This document shows, in pieces, positions 33,696 to 41,458 of a DNA stretch of 64,000 bases. Origin of the DNA: a bacterium (lineage in GTDB: Bacteria; Planctomycetota; Planctomycetia; Pirellulales; Pirellulaceae); contig JAUIGN010000003.1 of NCBI GenBank assembly GCA_030430075.1, positions 124,001-188,000 on the forward strand. Direction: 5' to 3'. The notes beneath the pieces were generated by a model. The model saw only the letters and a list, made by a program, of their open reading frames with translations. It searched no databases and was not told the origin of the DNA. Both the position numbers and the translations under genes were made by a program. Position 1 is the first letter of the stretch. Every line of letters begins with the position of its first letter.

Positions 33696-34895
33696 ATGTT
33701 CGTTCGCACCTTCACCGTTTTCACGAGCCTGGCCCTGTTCGCCTGTTTGCAGGTCGCCGCCCAGGACGGCGTCCGGGCAACGGTCTCCGACAGCCCCTCC
33801 GATGTTGCCGAACCACTGGTCGCAATCGTCGACGACGCCTCGGACGAAGGGCTCGAATCGCACGCAGACGACCACTTCCATGAATCGGACCACGACTTCG
33901 CCGACCACGGCGACAGCCACGCCCATTCCATCAAACATGGTCGAGTCGACACGCATGCCCCCGCCTTCCTGATGGGCGACCATGTGCATGAGGTCGGCGA
34001 ATGGATGGTCGAGTACAAGTACGCGGCCATGTTCATGGACGGCAACCGGGCCGGCACAACCCGTCTGACAGACCAACAGGCGCTCGACTTCATCGGCACC
34101 GTCCCTCCGGGCACACCGGGCGTTTCCGCGTATGGTGCCACACCGATCAACATGACGATGCAGATGCACATGCTGCACATCATGCGAGGGATGACCGAAA
34201 ACGTCACGGCCTACATCATGCCGATGTGGATGGACAACACGATGGACCATCGGCGCAGGAATCGCACGTTCTTTACGACGACGAACAGCGGCTTCGGCGA
34301 CCTCAACTTCGGCGCCCTGTGGCGGCTCTACGACGGCTGCTCGGACGAGTTGATTCTGAATCTACGGTTCAGCGCGCCGACCGGCGACATCGACAACGTG
34401 ACGTCCATCCCGACCGGCAGTCCGTCCGAGTTCCCCTACCCGATGCGGCTGGGACACGGCACCTGGGACGCGCTGCCCGCACTCACCTATCGTTCCTACG
34501 GTGAACGCCACAGCATCGGACTCCAGGGGGCGCTGGGCTTGCCGATGGGCACGAATGACTCGGACTACCGGGTCGGCAACGAGTATCGGGCGACGGCCTG
34601 GTTAAGCTACCTGTTGGATTGCGAGAAACGTCTGGCCGCGACGTTTCGCGTTGAAGGCCTGTGGCGCAGCAACTTCGTGGGCGCCGATCCGCAACTCAAT
34701 CCGAACCTGATCAGCACGGCCGACCCCAACATGCGGGGCGGCGACTTCCTCAATCTTGGCTACGGTCTGATGTACATGCTGCCGGCCGGCGGCCGTCTGA
34801 ACGTCGAGTTCACCAATCCGGTGGTTCAGAACCTTCGCGGCGTTCAGTTGGAAACTGACTGGTCGTTCGCCGCCAGCTACTCGAAGGCTTTCTAA
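33696..34895 (+). CDS. Outer-membrane beta-barrel protein (phenol-degradation MetA/transporter-like)
   Basis: A 399-residue exported protein. The signal peptide ends near VAA-QD. A His/Asp-rich stretch (HADDHFHESDHDFADHGDSH) follows, then HAPAFLMGDHVHEVGEWMV. The rest alternates short aromatic-ended strands typical of a barrel (ITMQ-type strands such as TFFTTTNSGFGDLNFGALWR, RATAWLSYLLD) and ends in Phe, as outer-membrane proteins do. The Met-rich stretch NMTMQMHMLHIMRG and the His-rich leader suggest metal, possibly copper, handling, which is inference. I group it with the MetA-pathway-of-phenol-degradation barrel family at moderate confidence. Confidence 0.65.
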   Translation: MFVRTFTVFTSLALFACLQVAAQDGVRATVSDSPSDVAEPLVAIVDDASDEGLESHADDHFHESDHDFADHGDSHAHSIKHGRVDTHAPAFLMGDHVHEVGEWMVEYKYAAMFMDGNRAGTTRLTDQQALDFIGTVPPGTPGVSAYGATPINMTMQMHMLHIMRGMTENVTAYIMPMWMDNTMDHRRRNRTFFTTTNSGFGDLNFGALWRLYDGCSDELILNLRFSAPTGDIDNVTSIPTGSPSEFPYPMRLGHGTWDALPALTYRSYGERHSIGLQGALGLPMGTNDSDYRVGNEYRATAWLSYLLDCEKRLAATFRVEGLWRSNFVGADPQLNPNLISTADPNMRGGDFLNLGYGLMYMLPAGGRLNVEFTNPVVQNLRGVQLETDWSFAASYSKAF

Positions 34896-35212
34896 CCTGA
34901 ATGATTCGCGAACGATCGACGATACCGGGCAAATCGCGGTGAGGTCGTCGGCCGGGCTGAACGTTCCCAAAACGCCGCGGATTCGAGCCGGAACACGGTA
35001 GCGTACGGTTTGCTCGGCGGTCAACAGAACCGGGGCGAACGCTCAACGGCTGATGACCGGCGAGGCTGCCTCACAGACCAATGAGGCCTGTCGCATACCA
35101 ACACGGTGTACGAGAATTAACACTGCGGTAAAACAGCAGCGCGGAGTCACGACTGCCCGCGTCCGTACCGCGGCCAATACGAAGGTTCTCGTTAACGGGC
35201 TCTTCCGATCGG
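34896..35212. other. Intergenic region, 317 bases
   Basis: A short inverted repeat GCCTCA-(8)-TGAGGC lies at 35068-35087. No T-tract, ORF or repeat family is seen. Confidence 0.3.
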
Positions 35213-35773
35213 ATGTCCAACCACTGGAAACTGACGTCGCTCGTTCTGTCGATGGCCATCGGCCTGGGCCTGGCGTTGATGTTTGTCGCCGCGCAGAGAC
35301 AAGCGGGACGCCAGGACGCCGCACTCGCATTGCTCGCCGCCGTGGACCGCGTCGACCGGCAACTGGCACAAGCCTCGCGAGAGTTCGGCATCGCCGTTGG
35401 CGACTATCTTTCCGACCCGGACAGCGAGGACCTGGAAATCGTACGACAAGCGCACCGCACGCTACGCAACTCGGTCGACCGAGCGTTGCAGACCGTTTCG
35501 CGCCTTGAAGCTCCAGACTCCACACACGGCGAGGCGTTGATCACGGCCCAGCGACGGTTCGTGTTGGTGCAACGCCGGATCATCCGAGCGGACTTTGGCC
35601 GCCTGGTCGACCGGCTGGAGGACGACGATCTGGATCCGGCAGCCCAACGTGCCGCAACGGACGAGGTGACGCAGCGGGCGTTTGCCGCGACCGAACAGGG
35701 GTTCGCCCAAGTCGCCTCGACACGTGAGGCGTTCGCCAAAGAATTCGCGATTCAGTTATCCGTCATCCAATGA
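35213..35773 (+). CDS. Single-pass membrane protein with helical sensor-like domain
   Basis: A 186-residue protein with one N-terminal transmembrane segment (about 8-27, LTSLVLSMAIGLGLALMFVA) and an extracytoplasmic all-helical region rich in Arg, Glu and Leu (LLAAVDRVDRQLAQASREFG, DEVTQRAFAATEQGFAQVAS). The pattern resembles a four-helix-bundle sensory domain, but no output domain follows, so it is not a full chemoreceptor or kinase. I do not recognise a family. Confidence 0.55.
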   Translation: MSNHWKLTSLVLSMAIGLGLALMFVAAQRQAGRQDAALALLAAVDRVDRQLAQASREFGIAVGDYLSDPDSEDLEIVRQAHRTLRNSVDRALQTVSRLEAPDSTHGEALITAQRRFVLVQRRIIRADFGRLVDRLEDDDLDPAAQRAATDEVTQRAFAATEQGFAQVASTREAFAKEFAIQLSVIQ

Positions 35774-36139
35774 ACCATCCCACCCCGGGGACTGCCAGCG
35801 AGCGTTGGTAACAGGGCCACCAATGGCCCGTTGCAAGAGGGTGTCTCCTGGAGAATCCCCGCTTCGCATGGTGGTACGCGGAAGCCCAACGGGAACATCC
35901 GATCCACCCAGGTCGTCGCCGCTCGGGCAATTCCCACCGCCGTCAGTTTCTGGTCTCGCTGGCGTTTCGAAGTGGCGTCTGGTAAATTTTCGTGCGGATT
36001 CGGTGCTCGGCCCGAGTGCCGCGCCGAGCAGCACTGGCTGATGAATTCCGTCCGTGTTGGAAGTGCCGCCACGCTGGCGGGAACCTCGTTTCGCGGGCAA
36101 CTTGAACGGCATCGAACAGTCCAGCGACAGGAAGCGATC
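35774..36139. other. Intergenic region before the aldehyde oxidoreductase cluster
   Basis: A 366-base gap. A perfect hairpin GGGCCA-CCAA-TGGCCC at 35814-35829 lies 40 bases past the upstream stop but has no T-tract. I looked for a Moco/tungsten-cofactor riboswitch and cannot support one by eye. Confidence 0.35.
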
Positions 36140-36628
36140 ATGACCAGAGTTTTGAATATCGTGCCGGACCGCTGTACGGGCTGCATGCAATGTGAGTTGG
36201 CCTGTTCGTGGGTCCAAACCGGCACGTTCGCCCCCTCCAAGAGCGTCATCCGCGTCAACGTTTTCGATGAGGAAGCGAGTTACGCACCCTACACTTGCCT
36301 GCAATGCGATGAAGCGTGGTGCATGTCCGCCTGCCCGGTCAATGCGATCGCCATCGACAACGCGACCGGCGCGAAAGTCGTGATCGAAGCATCCTGCATT
36401 GGCTGCCACCTGTGCACGATCGCCTGCCCCTTCGGAACGGTCTTCACAACGCCCCAGTCGGATCTGGCCACCAAGTGCAATCTCTGCGGCGGCGACCCGG
36501 CGTGTGCCACCGCTTGCCCCACTGACGCAATCGAATACGTAGAAGCGGAACGGGCCGGCTCGTGGTTCGAACCATGGACGGAACGGGTGAACACCAACTA
36601 CCTGGAAGCAACAAGCGGAGCCGGCTGA
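36140..36628 (+). CDS. aorA: Ferredoxin-like electron-transfer subunit with four [4Fe-4S] motifs (AorA-type)
   Basis: A 162-residue protein with sixteen cysteines in four groups: CTGCMQCELAC, CLQCDEAWCMSACP, CIGCHLCTIACP and CNLCGGDPACATACP. This is the polyferredoxin subunit pattern of DmsB/AorA-type proteins. It should pass electrons between the tungsten enzyme encoded next and the FAD subunit. AGGAAG lies 6 bases before the ATG. The gene order ferredoxin, AOR, FAD oxidoreductase and MoaD-like protein matches known AorABC clusters. A 232-base gap carrying a dispersed repeat separates it from the AOR gene. Confidence 0.85.
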   Translation: MTRVLNIVPDRCTGCMQCELACSWVQTGTFAPSKSVIRVNVFDEEASYAPYTCLQCDEAWCMSACPVNAIAIDNATGAKVVIEASCIGCHLCTIACPFGTVFTTPQSDLATKCNLCGGDPACATACPTDAIEYVEAERAGSWFEPWTERVNTNYLEATSGAG

Positions 36629-36748
36629 AAGCGAAAACCGGCGGCTTGGCGTTCCGAGGTCACGCCCCGGCACGGCCAGGCGACGACCACGCCCGACAAG
36701 CTCCCACGATCAGCTCACACGAGGCGCGAGCGAGGCTGAACCTTGAAC

Positions 36749-36815
36749 CAATCGCGAGTTGACGCGTGCGACATGCTGCTCCACTCCCGTTGCTCGCGAA
36801 GACTTGACGCGACAT
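36749..36815 (+). repeat. Dispersed repeat family 3, copy 1
   Basis: About 65 bases with GCGAG-TTGACGCG, CATGCT, CCACTCCCGTTG-TCGC and CTTGACGCG, alignable with 41347-41420 and 50514-50575. It lies between the ferredoxin and AOR genes. Confidence 0.6.
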
Positions 36816-36860
36816 ACACGACGTTGGCCCGATAGGTAACCTAGCACGAGGACGAACAGG

Positions 36861-38693
36861 ATGGGCGGTTGGACAGGCAAGCTGCTGCGGGTCAATCTGA
36901 CGACGGGAACGCACAGCGTGGAAGCGATTCCGGCTGAGTGGATGCGCGAGTACATCGGTGGCCGCGGCCTGGCCGCTCGCTACCTGTACGAAGAAATGGA
37001 CCCGACGGCCGACCCGTTGGGTCCCGACAATAAACTGATCTTCGCGACCGGTCCGCTGACGGGAACGCCCGTCCCCTGTGGTGCCCGCTATATGGTGGTC
37101 ACCAAGGGCGCGCTCACCAACGCCATCACCACTTCCAATTCGGGCGGCCACTGGGGTCCGGAACTAAAGTTCGCCGGCTACGATCTGTTGATTCTCGAAG
37201 GGCAGGCTCCCCGGCCCAGCTACCTGTTTATCTACAACGATCGGGTGGAGATTCGCGACGCCGCCGCCTATTGGGGCAAGGGAGTCTTCGAGACCGAGGA
37301 TGGCTTGCGTCACGAGTTGGGAATTCCGGGCTTGCGCGTCTCCTGCATCGGTCCGGCCGGCGAGAACCTGGTGAAGTTCGCCTGCATTATGAACGACAAG
37401 CATCGGGCTGCCGGCCGCAGCGGCGTGGGCACCGTGATGGGCTCGAAGAACCTCAAGGCGATTGCCGTCCGCGGCACGGGCGGTGTGGAGATCGCCGATC
37501 CTGCCGCCTTCATGAAGGCCGTCTGGGAGATGCGGGCGGAAATGCAGGACAACCCGGGGCGGAAGTCGTTTACCGAACTGGGAACCGCAGCCACGATCGA
37601 CCTTACCAATGCGTTCGGCGGCTTGCCCACGCGCAACTTTCAGCAGGGCCAGTTCGAACATGCGGAAGACCTGAACGGCAACGCCGTCAGGGACACTCGG
37701 ATGGTGAGCAACAAAGCCTGTTTCGCCTGCACGATCGCCTGCGGTCGCGTCTGCCGCCTGGGCGAGCATGCCGACAAATACCTGGTCAACATGCATCCGC
37801 GGAACTGGAAGATCGCCGGCGAGGGCCCGGAATACGAGGCGGCGTGGGCACTCGGCGCCGACACCGGGGTAGGAGACCTGGATGCCGTCCTGAAGGCCAA
37901 CTGGCTCTGCAACGACCTGGGAATGGATCCCATCTCGATGGGCTCGACGCTCGCCTCTGCAATGGAGCTCTACGAAACAGGCGTCATCGGCGACGCGGAC
38001 GTCGAAACGCCGCTCACCTTTGGATCGGCCGAAGCGCTGGTGCGGATGTGCGAGGCGACCGCCTACCGGGAAGGGTTCGGCACGGAGTTGGCCGAAGGGG
38101 CGAAGCGGATGGGCGAGAAATTCAAGCACCCCGAAGTCTTCATGGGCTCTAAAGGACAAGAGTTCCCGGCCTACGATCCGCGCGGTTTTCAGGGCATGGG
38201 CGTGGCCTACGCGACCTGCAATCGGGGCGGCTGCCACCTCCGCGCCTGGACTCCGGGCCCCGAGTCGAGCGACATGGATCCCCATACACCCGAGGGGAAG
38301 AGCGAATGGGTGGTCCCCGAACAGAACCGCACCACGTCGCACGACAATACGGGCGTCTGCCTCTTTGTCGCGGGCGCCGGCGGCCCCATGGAGAAGATCG
38401 CCCCCTGCGTCGCCGCCGCCACCGGCCAGCCGTACACGATGGACGAAGTCTTGAAAATCGGTGAGCGCACCTGGAATCTCGAGCGGCTCTGGAACCTCCG
38501 CGCGGGTCTCACCAAGGCAGATGACTCGCTTCCCAAACGGCTTCTCAAGGAACCCTTTGCGGAGGGCCCGTCCAAGGGAGTGACCGTGCAGCTCGACGTG
38601 ATGCTGCCGATCTATTACGAGTCACGCGGCTGGGATCCGGAGGGCGTTCCCACACCCGAAAAACTGACCGAACTGGGGCTGGCGTCTCTGTAA
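36861..38693 (+). CDS. aorB: Tungsten-containing aldehyde ferredoxin oxidoreductase
   Basis: A 610-residue AOR-family enzyme that oxidises aldehydes to acids (or reduces acids) at a tungsten bis-pyranopterin centre. It opens with GGWTGKLLRVNLTTG and YIGGRGLAARYLYEE, the AOR N-terminal signature. GPLTGTPVPCGARYMVVTKG and NSGGHWGPELKFAGYD follow. The [4Fe-4S] ligands are Cys287, Cys290 and Cys294 (CFACTIAC), with a distal Cys near residue 500 (NTGVCLF). Length is normal (about 600). It sits between ferredoxin and FAD-subunit genes, so the product is likely a complex able to use NAD. Substrate range cannot be read from sequence. Confidence 0.92.
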   Translation: MGGWTGKLLRVNLTTGTHSVEAIPAEWMREYIGGRGLAARYLYEEMDPTADPLGPDNKLIFATGPLTGTPVPCGARYMVVTKGALTNAITTSNSGGHWGPELKFAGYDLLILEGQAPRPSYLFIYNDRVEIRDAAAYWGKGVFETEDGLRHELGIPGLRVSCIGPAGENLVKFACIMNDKHRAAGRSGVGTVMGSKNLKAIAVRGTGGVEIADPAAFMKAVWEMRAEMQDNPGRKSFTELGTAATIDLTNAFGGLPTRNFQQGQFEHAEDLNGNAVRDTRMVSNKACFACTIACGRVCRLGEHADKYLVNMHPRNWKIAGEGPEYEAAWALGADTGVGDLDAVLKANWLCNDLGMDPISMGSTLASAMELYETGVIGDADVETPLTFGSAEALVRMCEATAYREGFGTELAEGAKRMGEKFKHPEVFMGSKGQEFPAYDPRGFQGMGVAYATCNRGGCHLRAWTPGPESSDMDPHTPEGKSEWVVPEQNRTTSHDNTGVCLFVAGAGGPMEKIAPCVAAATGQPYTMDEVLKIGERTWNLERLWNLRAGLTKADDSLPKRLLKEPFAEGPSKGVTVQLDVMLPIYYESRGWDPEGVPTPEKLTELGLASL

Positions 38694-38764
38694 CGACGAT
38701 TTGGCCACCGCGACGACTTGACCAACCACGCCGGCGCTTGCCGCGCGATTTGCAGGAAGAACCA

Positions 38765-40153
38765 ATGAGCCAACATCACGTCATCATCGGCGGCGGCCCT
38801 GCCGCGACCAACGCCCTCGAGACGATTCGCATTTTCGACAGCGAGGCCCGGATCACGCTTGTTTCCGACGAGCCCGCCTATTCGCGGATGGCACTCCCCT
38901 ACTGGCTGGCCGGTAACATTCCTCCGGAGCAGACCCACACGGGCGATCGGGCCCACTTCGAGACGCTGCGGGTCGAAACCCAATTCGGCGCTCGCGTCTC
39001 CCAAATCAACGCGGGCGAACAGTCCCTGACGCTCGACGATGACCGCACGCTCAACTACGACAAGTTACTGATCGCCACCGGCTCGTCGCCCCTCGCGCCC
39101 CCGATTCCCGGCACGGACCTGCCCGGCGTGCAACCGTTGTGGAATCTGGCCCACACGCAGCGACTGCTGGACGACACGGACCCGATCGGCAAGCCGCGGG
39201 TCGTCCTGGTCGGAGCCGGTTTCATCGGCTTCATCGTCCTCAATGCGATGTTCAAGCGGGGCTGGGACCTGACGGTCGTGGAGCGAGAGTCTCAAGTGCT
39301 GCCCCGGATGCTGGATGGCGACGCCGCCGGCTTCGTCAAGAATTGGTTGACATCGCAGGGCGTCGCCGTGCACACCGGCACGACCGTGCAATCGATCACG
39401 GCGGGCGACGGTGGCCAGAAGGTCGTCCATCTGCAGGATGGTAACCAGGTCGCCGCCGATATCGTCATCATTGCCACCGGGATTAAACCCAATACCGAAC
39501 TGGTTGCCGGAACGGGAATCGAAACGGATGAAGCCATCCTGGTGAACGACCAGATGGAGACCAGCGTGGCAAATATCTACGCCGCCGGCGACGTGGCCCA
39601 GGGACCGGTCCTCTTCAGCGACCGACGCGCGGTTCACGCCATCCAACCCACGGCCGTTGACCACGGCCGGGTCGCCGGTGCGAATATGGCCGGCGAAGTG
39701 GTCCACTACCCGGGCAGCCTGCTGATGAACGTCGTCGACGTGTGCGGACTGCAGACCGTCAGCTATGGCTCCTGGAACGATTCTGACGCGGAAGTCACGT
39801 TGATTTCGAATCCCACCAATTCAATTTACCGCAAACTTCTCTGGCGAGACGACTCCTTGGTCGGCGCCATTTTTACCGGCCGAGCGGACGACCTGGGGAT
39901 GCTGACCGACATCGGGATGGTCAAGGGAATGATGCAAACCCAAACCAAACTCGGATCGTGGAAGACCTACCTGCAGGAAAACCCCTTCGACATTCGCCGG
40001 GCCTACATCGGGGCGGGCGTCGCCCAGAAGCTAGTGCAGACCACGCTGCTCGGCACCGCCACCCGTGATCGCAAGTACCATTTTCGCGGTGCGGACGCCA
40101 AGGCGACCATGGGATCGTCGCACGCGAGTTTTGTCGGCACCAAACCGAGTTGA
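38765..40153 (+). CDS. aorC: FAD-dependent NAD(P)H oxidoreductase subunit (AorC-type)
   Basis: A 462-residue pyridine nucleotide-disulfide-type flavoprotein. The FAD loop is GGGPAATNALE near residue 8 and the second dinucleotide loop is LVGAGFIGFIV. ATGIKPNTEL and IYAAGDVAQGP are the usual downstream FAD contacts. The redox-active CxxxxC of disulfide reductases is absent, as in NADH-ferredoxin or nitrite reductase-type members. The ATG at 38765 has AGGAAG upstream. It follows the AOR gene by 71 bases and probably links the tungsten enzyme to NAD(H) through the polyferredoxin. Confidence 0.85.
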   Translation: MSQHHVIIGGGPAATNALETIRIFDSEARITLVSDEPAYSRMALPYWLAGNIPPEQTHTGDRAHFETLRVETQFGARVSQINAGEQSLTLDDDRTLNYDKLLIATGSSPLAPPIPGTDLPGVQPLWNLAHTQRLLDDTDPIGKPRVVLVGAGFIGFIVLNAMFKRGWDLTVVERESQVLPRMLDGDAAGFVKNWLTSQGVAVHTGTTVQSITAGDGGQKVVHLQDGNQVAADIVIIATGIKPNTELVAGTGIETDEAILVNDQMETSVANIYAAGDVAQGPVLFSDRRAVHAIQPTAVDHGRVAGANMAGEVVHYPGSLLMNVVDVCGLQTVSYGSWNDSDAEVTLISNPTNSIYRKLLWRDDSLVGAIFTGRADDLGMLTDIGMVKGMMQTQTKLGSWKTYLQENPFDIRRAYIGAGVAQKLVQTTLLGTATRDRKYHFRGADAKATMGSSHASFVGTKPS

Positions 40154-40318
40154 GTGGACGATTCCGCGTGCTTGACCAGCACGGGCGGCAACAACCGGCA
40201 GTTCGGCCGTTTTCCCTTCAGCCGCCTCGCCCAGGACGGATATTCCCATGCCTCGTAACCGAGATCGCCACATGCCGGTTTGCCAGGGCATACGAATTGT
40301 GACGGGATACAAATCACG

Positions 40319-40546
40319 ATGATTGTGGAAGTTAAACTGATGGGCGTGCTGAAGGCACATGCCCCGACTACCGGCCAAGTGGAACTCGCGGCCGGCGAAA
40401 CGATCGATCACGTGCTGAAGAAGTTGGACGTTCCAGCGACCGGCGTGCAGATCTGCACTGTCAACGGCTCGTTAGAGCGCGACCGGGAGCGTGAATTGCA
40501 AGACGGCGATGTGCTGACCATCTTGCCGCCTGCGGGCGGCGGATAG
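40319..40546 (+). CDS. MoaD/ThiS-family sulfur carrier protein
   Basis: A 75-residue beta-grasp protein ending in Gly-Gly-Gly (ILPPAGGG), the tail needed for adenylation and thiocarboxylation. MIVEVKLMGVLKAHAP and DGDVLTILPP are family features. It supplies sulfur for the pterin dithiolene of molybdenum or tungsten cofactor and fits as the last gene of the aldehyde oxidoreductase cluster. It is unrelated in context to the ubiquitin-like modifier operon 10 kb away. A leader of 165 bases precedes it. Confidence 0.88.
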   Translation: MIVEVKLMGVLKAHAPTTGQVELAAGETIDHVLKKLDVPATGVQICTVNGSLERDRERELQDGDVLTILPPAGGG

Positions 40547-40660
40547 CCGAGCCACCGCGTTTTTCGGAGCAGGGCGATTGCTTCAATGATCGGTCTGCGA
40601 CAGCACTGCAGCGACGTCGCTGGCGCCAGGCGAGAGGCGACGTTCGCGTTCCCGCAGCCC

Positions 40661-41098
40661 CTAGTTGCGTGCGGCGATGCCGTAGAGTTGGCTGTAGTGG
40701 TCGAGTCGCTCTTCAGCGTACGTGGCGCGGAAGCGGCTGGCAGCCAGTTCCATGGGGGCCTGCCCGGGCTGTACGGAGGTTCGGTGCGCGTGATCGCGCG
40801 CCGGAAGGAATCCCCGCAACCAGTGACCTGCGGAGTACCATTGCGGTCGTTCCTCGGCCCCGCGCGGACCGGATGCTCGCTCATCCAGGGCCAGGCGCTC
40901 CGCAGTGGCGGCTTCGTCCGCGCGAGCTTTCAGGCGGCTCCATGCTTCCTGGACCTGGCTGGCGGCAAGCGGGGTCGACGACGACTTCCAGGGTCCCCTC
41001 ACCGCCAGGCCCGTCGCGCCGTTCAGGGCCCAGAGAACCAGCACAACTCCCAGGGTCTCGACGGTCGCGGCGCGCAATGCTCCACAGAAAATCTGCAT
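40661..41098 (-). CDS. Small membrane-anchored or secreted protein
   Basis: A 145-residue protein from ATG 41098, chosen because AGGAG lies 7 bases upstream. One hydrophobic segment (VETLGVVLVLWALNGATGLA, residues about 14-33) may be a signal anchor. The rest is Ala/Arg-rich and helical (SQVQEAWSRLKARADEAATA), with a WYSAGHWLRGF segment. I do not recognise the family. It is convergent with the MoaD-like gene (114 bases between stops). Confidence 0.6.
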   Translation of the reverse strand: MQIFCGALRAATVETLGVVLVLWALNGATGLAVRGPWKSSSTPLAASQVQEAWSRLKARADEAATAERLALDERASGPRGAEERPQWYSAGHWLRGFLPARDHAHRTSVQPGQAPMELAASRFRATYAEERLDHYSQLYGIAARN

Positions 41099-41458
41099 GG
41101 AAAAACTCCTGAAACGGAAATGCGTGGTGGCCACCAAGATCTCGGTAGCGTCGAGTTGCTTGCCACCACTACAATGCAACCGTCGTGCCGAATCGCTTCA
41201 CTTTCTTTGCCCATGCGTCGCAAGTCGCTGGCGGTGAACGGCTTGTGATGCAACCCGCGAGACGGTTACTCGCCAAAGAACCGGCGTACGTTGTACAACT
41301 GACATCGAATCGTGAACAAAGATACATAGCGAGGCAGGGCCTCGGACCGATAGCGAGCTGACGCTCGCGGCATGTTAGTCCGCTCCCGTTGGTCGCTCAA
41401 ACTTGACTCGTTTGTATAGCTAAACCTGATACAAGCCATATAGCCCCAGGCCCGCTGC
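41099..41458. other. Divergent intergenic region containing repeat family 3, copy 2
   Basis: A 360-base gap. Bases 41347-41420 are the best copy of the family 3 repeat, with the hairpin GCGAG-CTGACG-CTCGC, GTCCGCTCCCGTTGGTCGCT and CTTGACTCG. Promoters for the helicase and the small membrane protein must lie here; none is convincing. Confidence 0.5.
41347..41420 (+). repeat. Dispersed repeat family 3, copy 2
   Basis: Aligns with 36749-36815 and 50514-50575 through GCTCGCGGCATG, GTCCGCTCCCGTTGGTCGCT and ACTTGACTCG. It ends about 40 bases before the helicase start. Confidence 0.65.

Noticed and set aside
35774..36139. Moco or tungsten-cofactor riboswitch before the aldehyde oxidoreductase cluster
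   Set aside because: No conserved Moco-RNA blocks could be recognised by eye; an Infernal search would be needed.
40319..40546. Second ubiquitin-like modifier for the E1/E2 operon
   Set aside because: The Gly-Gly tail and beta-grasp fold fit MoaD/ThiS, and it belongs to the aldehyde oxidoreductase cluster 10 kb away.
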